IMG/VR virus record: IMGVR_UViG_3300021959_000279
Span: 1-29,135 of that record
Length of the DNA: 29,135 nucleotides
Source of the DNA: a virus
Strand: one strand, 5' to 3'
The notes under the pieces are model-generated. The model made no database searches. It saw nothing but the letters and a program-made list of their open reading frames with translations, and had not been told where the DNA came from. Position numbers and translations under genes: made by a program. Shown one piece after another: positions 8,189 to 15,715 of the stretch. Within the stretch, counting starts at the first letter, position 1, and each line of letters starts with the position of its first letter.

Positions 8189-8343
8189 AGAAAAGTATAA
8201 TAGCAACACTAACTAAAGATTATAAGAATTTCAAGAAAGGAGAAACTCTATCTTTCAGTAAGTCACACTACGATAGACTAAAAAAAGAAGGCTACTTTGA
8301 TAAAGTTAAAAAAGTTGCAAAGAAAGAAACAGAAGAAAAATAG
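8185..8343 (+). CDS. Small basic protein, 52 aa
   Basis: The ATG overlaps the preceding stop (ATGA), so coupling is likely. It is lysine-rich, with GETLSFSKSHYDRLKKEGYF in the middle, and resembles the short proteins that sit before tail-tube genes in many siphoviruses; no function is known. The C-terminal part (VKKVAKKETEEK) is encoded by the block and spacer of late promoter 3, and its TAG stop forms the first three bases of the -7 element. Confidence 0.65.
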   Translation: MKKSIIATLTKDYKNFKKGETLSFSKSHYDRLKKEGYFDKVKKVAKKETEEK

Positions 8344-8348
8344 ATTTG
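8302..8348 (+). promoter_or_regulatory. Late promoter 3 (upstream of tail tube protein)
   Basis: The identical 18-bp block AAAGTTAAAAAAGTTGCA (8302-8319, TTG at 8315-8317) is followed after exactly 23 nt by TAGATTTG (8341-8348), a perfect TAnnTTTG. The tail tube ATG is 23 nt downstream. The promoter lies wholly within the coding region and stop of the 52-aa gene. Confidence 0.85.
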
Positions 8349-8371
8349 TAAAATATTAAAGAAAGAATAAA

Positions 8372-8794
8372 ATGGCAGTATTAAACGGAAGTTATGGTAT
8401 GATAAGCGTAGATGGTACGGTTATAATGAACCTTACATCTTGCGACATATCACAAGAAATGGCAACTCGTGACGTTACGACTAAAACGAGTGCAGGGAAT
8501 AGAGAATTATTAGAAGGGATGATGAGTTGGAGTGGTAGTGCTTCTGGATACTTCGAGGATGAAGATGCAGATGGTCACAAGGCTTTACTAGCTGCGTTAC
8601 AAGCAAGAACTGCAGTAGCTCTTATTTATACAGAGTATGATGCCACAGGTACTACGGCAGCATTAGGTAACACTAACTACACAGGTAACATATTTATCAC
8701 ATCAGTATCTCGTACAGATGGCTTAGAAGAGTCGGCTACTTATGAAGTTAGCTTTGAAGGTACAGGAGCATTAACAGCAGGTGTTAACGCATAA
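8372..8794 (+). CDS. Major tail tube protein (TP901-1-like)
   Basis: A 140-aa protein that polymerises into the tail tube. It shows the family's pattern: N-terminal GMISVDGTVIMNLTSCDIS, then ATRDVTTKTSAGNRELLEGM, WSGSASGYFEDEDADG, and late strands with YTGNIFITSVSRTDGLEESA and TYEVSFEGTGAL. It has its own late promoter and a strong terminator immediately after it, as expected for the second most abundant virion protein. Confidence 0.92.
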   Translation: MAVLNGSYGMISVDGTVIMNLTSCDISQEMATRDVTTKTSAGNRELLEGMMSWSGSASGYFEDEDADGHKALLAALQARTAVALIYTEYDATGTTAALGNTNYTGNIFITSVSRTDGLEESATYEVSFEGTGALTAGVNA

Positions 8795-8815
8795 CTAAAA
8801 CCTAAACAATAAACC

Positions 8816-8847
8816 AAAAGGGTAGTGGTTTTCTGCTACCCTTTTTT
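8816..8847 (+). terminator. Intrinsic terminator after the tail tube gene
   Basis: A perfect 10-bp inverted repeat, AAAAGGGTAG (8816-8825) with CTACCCTTTT (8836-8845), with a 10-nt loop and a T-run of six. Like the hairpin after the capsid gene, it separates an abundant structural gene from the low-abundance genes that follow. Confidence 0.92.
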
Positions 8848-8857
8848 AAAATGAATT

Positions 8858-9145
8858 ATGATTAAATTAAACAATAAAGAGTACAAATTTAAGTTCGGCT
8901 TCAAAGCAATGTTGAACTTTGAGAATGAAGAAGGAGTTAGTGTATCAAGCATTAGCGATGACTTCAAGATGCAGACTATCGTAGATATGGCTTACTATGC
9001 TATCAATGCTACTAAGGATGAAATCACTAAGGATGAAATCATTGATGCTATTGATGCAGATGCTTCTCTGATTGGTATTATTACCAAAGCTATCGAGAAG
9101 GATATGGGGGCATTGAACCTTATCGAAGAGGAAGCAAAAAAGTAG
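8858..9145 (+). CDS. Tail assembly chaperone, short form (gpG-like)
   Basis: A 95-aa protein located between tail tube and tape measure, the invariant place of tail assembly chaperones. It begins KLNNKEYKFKFGFKAMLNFE and ends in an acidic/Lys tail. The last sense codons are GCA AAA AAG followed by TAG, which forms a -1 slippery heptamer in the correct frame. The short form is made by most ribosomes; it is thought in this family to coat the tape measure during tail assembly. Confidence 0.88.
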   Translation: MIKLNNKEYKFKFGFKAMLNFENEEGVSVSSISDDFKMQTIVDMAYYAINATKDEITKDEIIDAIDADASLIGIITKAIEKDMGALNLIEEEAKK

Positions 9146-9444
9146 GTATACCGACTATAGACTTTATAGAGGGGTATAGTCTGTCGGTACTACGCATAAA
9201 CCCCTCTAAATTATCGCTATGGCAATGGTGGGTAGCTTATGCTATCTATTGGCGTAACGAGCAAACTAAGCAACGAGGTGATTGGGAGAGAGCTAGAATG
9301 ATTGCTTTCTATGCGGTAGCTCCTCACACTAAGAAAGTTAAGAAACCAAAGGACATAGTAGAGTTCGATTGGGAGAAGAAAAAGAAAAAAGTGTTATCTA
9401 AAGAGGAATTTTTACGACTAAGAAAATTGCATTATGGCTGGTAA
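8858..9444 (+). CDS. Tail assembly chaperone, -1 frameshift fusion (gpGT-like), 195 aa
   Basis: A -1 shift on A AAA AAG (9136-9142) joins the 95-aa short form to a 100-residue extension read from 9142 to the TAA at 9442-9444. The extension has no start codon of its own in a sensible place. It includes LSLWQWWVAYAIYWRNEQ, RGDWERARMIAFYAVAP and a very basic tail. It fills the otherwise unexplained 290 nt before the tape measure and overlaps that gene's start. This is the standard G/GT organisation; in lambda the T part recruits the tail tube protein. No protein-level proof is available from sequence. Confidence 0.87.
9136..9189 (+). promoter_or_regulatory. Programmed -1 frameshift signal with stem-loop
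   Basis: The slippery heptamer A AAA AAG (9136-9142) is in the zero frame just before the TAG stop. Six nt downstream begins a stem: TACCGAC (9149-9155) pairs with GTCGGTA (9183-9189), and AGACT (9159-9163) with AGTCT (9178-9182), with a 3-nt bulge between them. That gives 12 base pairs at the ideal distance for stimulating -1 slippage. Confidence 0.88.
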
Positions 9445-11821
9445 AGAAAAGACAGTAAGTATACAACTCACCTATGACCAGCTTCAGCTATTAAAGACTT
9501 GGGGTAAGACTGAGAATACTCTCAAGAAGCAGGCTAGGAAGATGAAGCGTCTAGGTCAGCAGATGAGCTTGGCTATCTCTGCTCCTCTTGGTTTGGCTGC
9601 GGTAGCTGCTATAAAGCAGTTCGCTACTTTTGAGCAGTCAATGGCTAAAGTACAAGCGGTGTCTGGTGCAACTGCTAAAGAGTTTGAGATGCTTACAGCG
9701 AAAGCGTTAGAGCTTGGGCGAAGCACTATATTTACAGCCCAAGAGGTAGCTAACCTAGAGCTACAATACTCGAAGCTAGGTTTCTCAGCAGGTGAGATAG
9801 ATAAAATAACGAAAGCTACGCTTGATTTAGCCCTTGTTACAGGGGAGGATTTAGCTCGTTCAGCAGAGGTAGCAGGTTCTACCCTTAGAGGTTTTAACTT
9901 GGATGCGTCTGAGATGCCAAGAGTGGTAGATGTAATGGCAAAAGCGTTTACATCTTCGGCACTTGACTTAGAGAAATTCCAAGTATCTATATCTAAGATT
10001 GCACCTATAGCTGCTGCTACAGGTAGGAGTATTGAAGAAGTTACTGCTGCCGAGTCTGTTCTTGCGGATACTGGTATAGAAGCATCTATTATAGGTACAT
10101 CGTTACGTAAGATATTTGGTGACTTAGCTAAAGAGGGGATGACCTACAAGGAAGCTATGGATCAGATACGTAACTCCACAGCCCCTGTTGTTACGGCTAC
10201 TAAGTTATTCGATATACGTGCTGCTGCTGCTGCGGTGAGTTTAGCATTCCAAGACGAGAAGCTGAACAGATTATTAGAGACTTACAAGAATGCAGGGGGT
10301 ACTACTGAAGAGTTGAGTAAAATAATGAACGATACTCTGATGGTTGATTTAAAGGAGCTACAGAGTGCGGTTCAAGGTCTGGGTATTAAGTTTGGCGAAG
10401 TATTAAGCCCAGCAATAAGGAGTATAACTGATGCGTTCACGACTTTAGCACAGAAGATAGGAGATTTACCTAAACCTATAAAGATTGCTATAGCGGTATT
10501 AGGTGGATTTTTAATAGCTATACCACCAATAATAGCTATGCTTGGGCAGTTAGGGCTAGCATTGATTGGTTTAGGAACTACGTTAACAGGGGGGTTAGCA
10601 ATTATAGCCCCTTATGCTGCTGCTATAGCAGGGTTAGCTTTATTGTTAGGTGGGTTAGCTGTTGCGGTATACAACCTAAAGGGTAAGTATAGTGAACTAA
10701 CTCCACAAATAGAGGGGGTAGCTAGAGCAGAGGATAGACATCTTAGGTTCACTAAACTGCTAAACAAAAACCTACCTACCACAAAGAAGGGATTAATAGA
10801 TTTAAGAGATAAGTATTCTGATTTAGCAAGCAAACTAAAAGAAGTTAATAATGAGAAGATAAAGGAGATAAAATTATCTAAGATTGCTCAGTTAGAAGCG
10901 TTAAAAGAATTAACTGCAAAAGACGTTACATCTGGAGCTTATAAGTTCACAGGTCAAGCAGGTAATTTAGCTTATACAAAGCAGCTAAAAAAAGGGGGGC
11001 TTGAAAAGAAATTAAGCAAGACAGAAGAAATACTCAAGAGGTATGAAGACATCAACAAGAAAATAGATGAAGAGTTAGCTAAGTTAGATACTAAGATAGC
11101 ACTATTCGGCACAGGCGGTGGCGGTGGCGGTGGTGAAGAACTGCAACTTTCTCCCGACATTTTTTCTGAGTGGATTGATAAATATTCTGTAGACGCTTAT
11201 AAAAACTTATTCCCAGAGGGAACTGGTAAATTAGACAATGGTATTGGTAGGGCATTGGATAAGTGGGCGGATGATTTTAGTAAACAGTTTGAATTAAAGT
11301 TCGACATAGAAGCTGCTTTCCCTATGGATAAAATCAACAAGATAATACAAAAAAGTGGCGAGAAACTAAAGGAATTAACATCTTCGATTGAGTCTATGAC
11401 AGAGAGTGCTATTGTTGAGATGTCTAGTATGTTAGGGGATATGCTAGGTCGTGCTTTATCTGGACAAGACATTAGTGGCAAGGAGTTTGGTAGAGGGCTA
11501 CTTGAGATGATTGCAGGATTTATGCAACAGCTAGGAGCATTGATGATAGCATTCGGTGTTGAGTATGCGGTGTTTGAGAAGTCGGTAATTTCTGGTAATG
11601 CTCCATTGGCAATAGCAGCAGGGATAGCGATGGTAGCAGCAGGTGCAGCAATCAAAGGGGCATTGTCGAGCGGTGTTGATGGTAGCGGTGGTGGAATGAC
11701 CACTCCTTCTTACGGAGGTGGAGCAGGTGGTTATGGTGGTCAAGACTTTACTACAGAGGTTAAGATACAAGGTAGAGAGATGATAATAGTTCAAAGTAGA
11801 GAAAAATCATTCAGAAGATAA
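9434..11821 (+). CDS. Tape measure protein
   Basis: A 795-aa protein that sets tail length and is ejected with the DNA. The N-terminal third carries the TP901-type tape-measure domain (FATFEQSMAKVQAVSGATAK, LELGRSTIFTAQEVANLELQ, TLRGFNLDASEMPRVVDVMA). A long hydrophobic region (about 345-412, IAIAVLGGFLIAIPPIIAM and following) could insert in the host membrane. A seven-Gly linker (about 557-565, GGC/GGT codons) separates this from a charged C-terminal part with more hydrophobic helices. It is the longest gene after the tail chaperone, as expected, and abuts the tail-tip gene. Confidence 0.95.
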   Translation: MAGKEKTVSIQLTYDQLQLLKTWGKTENTLKKQARKMKRLGQQMSLAISAPLGLAAVAAIKQFATFEQSMAKVQAVSGATAKEFEMLTAKALELGRSTIFTAQEVANLELQYSKLGFSAGEIDKITKATLDLALVTGEDLARSAEVAGSTLRGFNLDASEMPRVVDVMAKAFTSSALDLEKFQVSISKIAPIAAATGRSIEEVTAAESVLADTGIEASIIGTSLRKIFGDLAKEGMTYKEAMDQIRNSTAPVVTATKLFDIRAAAAAVSLAFQDEKLNRLLETYKNAGGTTEELSKIMNDTLMVDLKELQSAVQGLGIKFGEVLSPAIRSITDAFTTLAQKIGDLPKPIKIAIAVLGGFLIAIPPIIAMLGQLGLALIGLGTTLTGGLAIIAPYAAAIAGLALLLGGLAVAVYNLKGKYSELTPQIEGVARAEDRHLRFTKLLNKNLPTTKKGLIDLRDKYSDLASKLKEVNNEKIKEIKLSKIAQLEALKELTAKDVTSGAYKFTGQAGNLAYTKQLKKGGLEKKLSKTEEILKRYEDINKKIDEELAKLDTKIALFGTGGGGGGGEELQLSPDIFSEWIDKYSVDAYKNLFPEGTGKLDNGIGRALDKWADDFSKQFELKFDIEAAFPMDKINKIIQKSGEKLKELTSSIESMTESAIVEMSSMLGDMLGRALSGQDISGKEFGRGLLEMIAGFMQQLGALMIAFGVEYAVFEKSVISGNAPLAIAAGIAMVAAGAAIKGALSSGVDGSGGGMTTPSYGGGAGGYGGQDFTTEVKIQGREMIIVQSREKSFRR

Positions 11822-14800
11822 ATGGGAGTATTATTCAGCAGTCAATTTAAGTCAAGTGCAGATGAGACCTACAAGGTAGATTTGTTCTACGAAGGGTATG
11901 AGGGGTTTAATGCAATAATAATAGGAGGAACAGGCAATACTTTCTACTTTGATGGTGATTGGACTTTATTAATCAATAGCGGAGATAGCGTACAGATATA
12001 TTGGAATAGTGGTGCAAATAATGCAGCAACTGCGGTTAATAATAGTGGTAGTGCGGTAACATATAATTCTACCTTTGATAGAACAGAGGTTATCTTGAAT
12101 ACTGCTTGGCAAGCATATTACGAAACGGTAGTAAGTAACGAAACTATCCCAGTTTATGACCCAGATATTATAGACATCTATACCGAGTGGGAGAATGATG
12201 GAGACATATTGTTAGCACCTATTAAGGCGAGTAACACAATGATTACTTACGCTAATAATGATAGCTATTTTGATTGGTTTTTAGCTAAGTATGTTTCTGC
12301 TACAGACCAAACATTCAAACTTGTTATTTATAAAGACAATACGGGTTGGGAGTTAGAATGGGCAGGCAACATTGTTATAGATTTACTTGAGTGGGATAAT
12401 ATCCCTAAGCCAAGACCAGTTACATTCAAAGCGATTGATGGGTTTGATTTACTTAAAGATATACCATATTCAGATGTTACAGTATATCCTCCAGATGATG
12501 AGAAGCTGAAGGAGCATATCTACAGAATATTTGCTAGGACAGAGTTAGCTCAATTTTGGGATACACTAGACCCTTATTTAAGAGAAAGTATAGAGTATAA
12601 GAGTAATGAAGTAACAGGTACACTTACTGCATCTCATAGTCCTTTAGATTACGTGTTTATGCACGACAGGATGTTCTTTGAGAAAGGTGACAATGAAAAA
12701 GTAGAAGGAATAAGTTGCTATGATGCACTTAAAGCAATACTTGAACTATTTAGTTGTAGAATATTTATAAGTCAAGGTTGCTACTACATTCAGCAAGTGC
12801 GTAACTACGAGAGTGGGAGTATATTCTACAGGGAGTACACTAAAGCTATGAGTAGCTACACTGCAAGTAGTTATACTTTTGAGTTAACTTCGGGTGGCAA
12901 TGATAGGGCAGAGGACTTAGTGACAATGGCAGGAGGTAAGTTCGCTTACTTAGCAGGGCTATACAAAGTTAGTATGCCTACAAGGAGACATGACCAACTT
13001 CTAACAAGAATAAGTACAGGCAGTATCAACGTAGGAACTGGTGTAAATAGAGATGGTAACCCTTATATTGGCGAAGAGTTTAGTATGGGAACTATTGATG
13101 GTGGAGTCGGTAGCGGTGCTTACTTGACTGTAGGTAACGATGTACACACTAACAGTATGATTTCATCTGACCATTTAGTACTATCTTATTTAATGTATCA
13201 AGGTGGTACAGTTGGACTACACAGACCCATAAAAACAAGCAGTAGTGGTTCTGATATTTATGTGAGTAAAGAAGGGTTTGATAACTGGGATTTACTTGGC
13301 AGATTAAGTGGTTCTACTACTGTTACTATTTATAATGGAGCAGGAGCAGCAATAGCTGTAGGATTAGCTATATCTAACACTTCTAATCAAGGTAATAGTA
13401 CTGTTAAGATTACATTATCTTCTGGTACTTACACATCTTCTTGGGCATATATAAAGACAAACGACTATACAGATACTTACTTCCTTAGTGGCGGTAATGG
13501 CAATCCTTTACAATGGGTGACAATGGATTACACGCAATGTTATTATCAGAAATTATTTAAGCCACCATTTTCTAATAGTCACACATTAAAGACTCCCGAA
13601 GTACCTTTTGATGGGGAGGTATTGTTCCATTTAAGAGCAGATGCTAATGATTGGAAAGGGATAGCTTTAAGTAAGGCATTTACAAGTTTTGCTGAGATAT
13701 TTAAAACTTATTTCATAGCACCTGTAGGCAATACATTAGAATATAATGAGGATATAGAGATAGAGGATATTTCTAGTGGATACACGAAAGAGTTAGAGTT
13801 AGACCCTCTTAATATATCTGAGCAGAATACTGCTACATCTCTTAACCATTTAAGAGTAGCAAAAGATTACTTAACAACCAATACACCTACTTATGCTGCT
13901 AGTGAATCGTGGGATGCGGACTTCGATGCAGACTACGACTTAAATATTACTCGTATAATGGAAGCTATGTCTCTTCAGTACAGACCTATAGAGCGTTATA
14001 TGGGAACTTTTGAAGGGCAGTACTATCCACACTACGCTATAGGATTTAACGATAAGACGTACTTCCTAAATGCGTGTAGGAAGAAGTACTCAATGGATGA
14101 GACTGAAGGAGAATGGATAGAGCAGACCAATCGGAGAGCAGGGCTTATTCCTACCGAGTATAAAGGATGGGAGGATAGCGAAGAAGAAACTACTGGAGAT
14201 GGCAATACAAGTGGTATGGTTGGAATGTTTAATAACAACCACAAAATAACAACCTTAGATGCGGATAGCGGAGCAGGTACTACAACGAGTCTAACCATAG
14301 AAGCTAACGAGATAAAGTTACTTAGTGGGGAGTCTATCGTTGTTGTAGATCCAACAAGCAACGATGTTGTGGAAGAGTTTGTTCTGAGTGCAGATTTAGC
14401 AGCAGGAGCAACAACGGCAAGTGTAACAAGTCAAGTTACCACTAAAGATATAGTGGAAGGTATGGCTATCCAACCTAAGAAAGATGTAATATGGGATAGA
14501 ACAGTAGATTTAGATAGTAGAGTCACTACAGTCGAAACAGACTTAGATGCTGCGGAGTTAGATATAACAGAGTTACAGTTTGATTTAGATACTAAGTCAG
14601 CAGACTTTACTTTAGCTTTAACTGATGCTTGGAAATTTATACTTGCTGACAGCACTAGCACAATAGACATAACTATAGATACTAATGCTAATGTTGCATT
14701 CCCTGCAAATACCCAAATAAAGATATGTCGTTACGACACAGGTGCGGTAACATTTACTGCGGAGTCGGGAGTAACAATAAAAGGCTTAACGGCTATATCG

Positions 14801-14863
14801 GCTACCGATGAGGTTGTAACATTAAAGAAACTTGGTACTGATTTATGGTTGATTTATGCCTAA
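11822..14863 (+). CDS. Large tail-tip / baseplate protein with fibre-like C-terminus
   Basis: A 1013-aa protein directly after the tape measure, the usual site of distal tail and receptor-binding proteins. The N-terminal part is strand-rich and contains WDNIPKPRPVTFKAIDGFDL, a pattern seen in large tail proteins of Bacteroidota phages; the middle is a long beta-rich region. From about 860 onward the protein changes: a coiled coil (SRVTTVETDLDAAELDITEL) is followed by a domain with DITIDTNANVAFPANTQIKI, FTAESGVTIKG and GTDLWLIYA, which resembles trimeric fibre-tip domains. It may combine hub/Dit-Tal functions with a fibre. The exact role is inferred from position. Confidence 0.75.
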   Translation: MGVLFSSQFKSSADETYKVDLFYEGYEGFNAIIIGGTGNTFYFDGDWTLLINSGDSVQIYWNSGANNAATAVNNSGSAVTYNSTFDRTEVILNTAWQAYYETVVSNETIPVYDPDIIDIYTEWENDGDILLAPIKASNTMITYANNDSYFDWFLAKYVSATDQTFKLVIYKDNTGWELEWAGNIVIDLLEWDNIPKPRPVTFKAIDGFDLLKDIPYSDVTVYPPDDEKLKEHIYRIFARTELAQFWDTLDPYLRESIEYKSNEVTGTLTASHSPLDYVFMHDRMFFEKGDNEKVEGISCYDALKAILELFSCRIFISQGCYYIQQVRNYESGSIFYREYTKAMSSYTASSYTFELTSGGNDRAEDLVTMAGGKFAYLAGLYKVSMPTRRHDQLLTRISTGSINVGTGVNRDGNPYIGEEFSMGTIDGGVGSGAYLTVGNDVHTNSMISSDHLVLSYLMYQGGTVGLHRPIKTSSSGSDIYVSKEGFDNWDLLGRLSGSTTVTIYNGAGAAIAVGLAISNTSNQGNSTVKITLSSGTYTSSWAYIKTNDYTDTYFLSGGNGNPLQWVTMDYTQCYYQKLFKPPFSNSHTLKTPEVPFDGEVLFHLRADANDWKGIALSKAFTSFAEIFKTYFIAPVGNTLEYNEDIEIEDISSGYTKELELDPLNISEQNTATSLNHLRVAKDYLTTNTPTYAASESWDADFDADYDLNITRIMEAMSLQYRPIERYMGTFEGQYYPHYAIGFNDKTYFLNACRKKYSMDETEGEWIEQTNRRAGLIPTEYKGWEDSEEETTGDGNTSGMVGMFNNNHKITTLDADSGAGTTTSLTIEANEIKLLSGESIVVVDPTSNDVVEEFVLSADLAAGATTASVTSQVTTKDIVEGMAIQPKKDVIWDRTVDLDSRVTTVETDLDAAELDITELQFDLDTKSADFTLALTDAWKFILADSTSTIDITIDTNANVAFPANTQIKICRYDTGAVTFTAESGVTIKGLTAISATDEVVTLKKLGTDLWLIYA

Positions 14864-15158
14864 GATGCCAAGCAAAACATATAGAGTAAAGAGTTACGGC
14901 AAACAGACTAAACACGATAAGCCTAAGAATTGGTTGAAAGACCAATCTCATAAAGCAATATACAGTACTGCTCGTTGGATAAAGCTAAGAAAGGCATATA
15001 TGCAGCGTAACCCAGTTTGCGAGATGTGCGACAAGGGTGCTTACTTCTTAGACCACATTATACCAATATCTCAAGGTGGGGATATATGGAATGAGGACAA
15101 CCTTCAAGGGTTGTGTCCTTCTTGTAACGGAAGGAAAACAAAAAAACAACAAAGTTAA
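14856..15158 (+). CDS. HNH endonuclease
   Basis: A 100-aa free-standing HNH nuclease. Zinc ligands are C55-C58 (CEMC) and C87-C90 (CPSC); the catalytic core is D66-H67 (FLDHIIPISQGGD) and N82 (NEDNLQGLC). The last HNH position is Asn (N91, CPSCNGRKT), a common HNN variant. The start overlaps the tail-tip gene by 8 nt. HNH proteins can help terminase cutting or act as homing enzymes; being far from the terminase genes, its role here is open. Its stop codon lies inside late promoter 4. Confidence 0.88.
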   Translation: MPKMPSKTYRVKSYGKQTKHDKPKNWLKDQSHKAIYSTARWIKLRKAYMQRNPVCEMCDKGAYFLDHIIPISQGGDIWNEDNLQGLCPSCNGRKTKKQQS

Positions 15159-15197
15159 AAAAGTTGCAACTATAATGTAGTTAGCAATCTATTTTTG
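15151..15197 (+). promoter_or_regulatory. Late promoter 4 (upstream of tail-completion gene)
   Basis: The fourth identical block AAAGTTAAAAAAGTTGCA (15151-15168, TTG at 15164-15166), exactly 23 nt before TATTTTTG (15190-15197), a perfect TAnnTTTG. The GTG start of the next gene is only 5 nt beyond the -7 element, so the transcript would be leaderless or nearly so. Confidence 0.85.
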
Positions 15198-15202
15198 TCG
15201 AA

Positions 15203-15715
15203 GTGATAGCTACTGCAATATACGAGTTGCTTAATGTTACGGATGTAACTGATTTGGTGAGTGGGGTCTACATCTCCAATGCACCACAGAATGCAGCTTT
15301 CCCTTATATAGTCTTTCGTGAGAGAGCGATACCAGAGGATACTAAGATACAGACCAAGATTATTACCTATGATGTCGAGATTATAATTGTAAGCGACAAA
15401 GGGCGTAATGGAGCTGGCGGTTTTAAAGAGATAGATGCTATAGGTGCGATGGTTCATTCTAAGTTAAATCGTTTCGCAGGGTTAGCAGGAGGCAAAATGT
15501 TAAGTAGGGTTGTTAGAACGGATATAGATACGTTTGTTGACCCAGAGACATACTTTGCTATACACGTACTTGACTATCGTGTTCGAGAATCAGTAACAGA
15601 GAGTTTAGCAGATCCTGCCAACTACCCTATCACAGTTAATGTATATGTTAATGATGTTCTGCAAGACAGTAACGTGGTTAACGGATATGAAGATAACACT
15701 TTTACAGTAAGCTAA
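15203..15715 (+). CDS. Tail completion protein, DUF3168-like
   Basis: A 170-aa protein with the DUF3168/HK97 gp11-like pattern: a short N-terminal helix (IATAIYELLNVTDVTDLV), GVYISNAPQNAAFPYIVFRE, a strand ITYDVEIIIVSD, a helix with FKEIDAIGAMVHSKLNRFAG, and FAIHVLDYRVRES. Family members cap the head-proximal end of the tail. They normally sit between the gp10-like and tail-tube genes, but here the gene is about 7 kb downstream, behind its own late promoter. The start is GTG. The C-terminal 40 residues (YPITVNVYVNDVLQDSNVV) extend beyond the usual family length. It abuts the fibre gene. Confidence 0.75.
   Translation: MIATAIYELLNVTDVTDLVSGVYISNAPQNAAFPYIVFRERAIPEDTKIQTKIITYDVEIIIVSDKGRNGAGGFKEIDAIGAMVHSKLNRFAGLAGGKMLSRVVRTDIDTFVDPETYFAIHVLDYRVRESVTESLADPANYPITVNVYVNDVLQDSNVVNGYEDNTFTVS

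Noticed and set aside
11112-11136. GGCGGT short tandem repeat in the tape measure gene
   Set aside because: Encodes a Gly linker between domains, which is common in tape measure proteins; noted in the gene entry, not counted as a separate element.
11197-11703. 168-codon minus-strand frame inside the tape measure gene
   Set aside because: Low-complexity Pro/Ser/Ile/Ala composition is the antisense shadow of the plus-strand gene.
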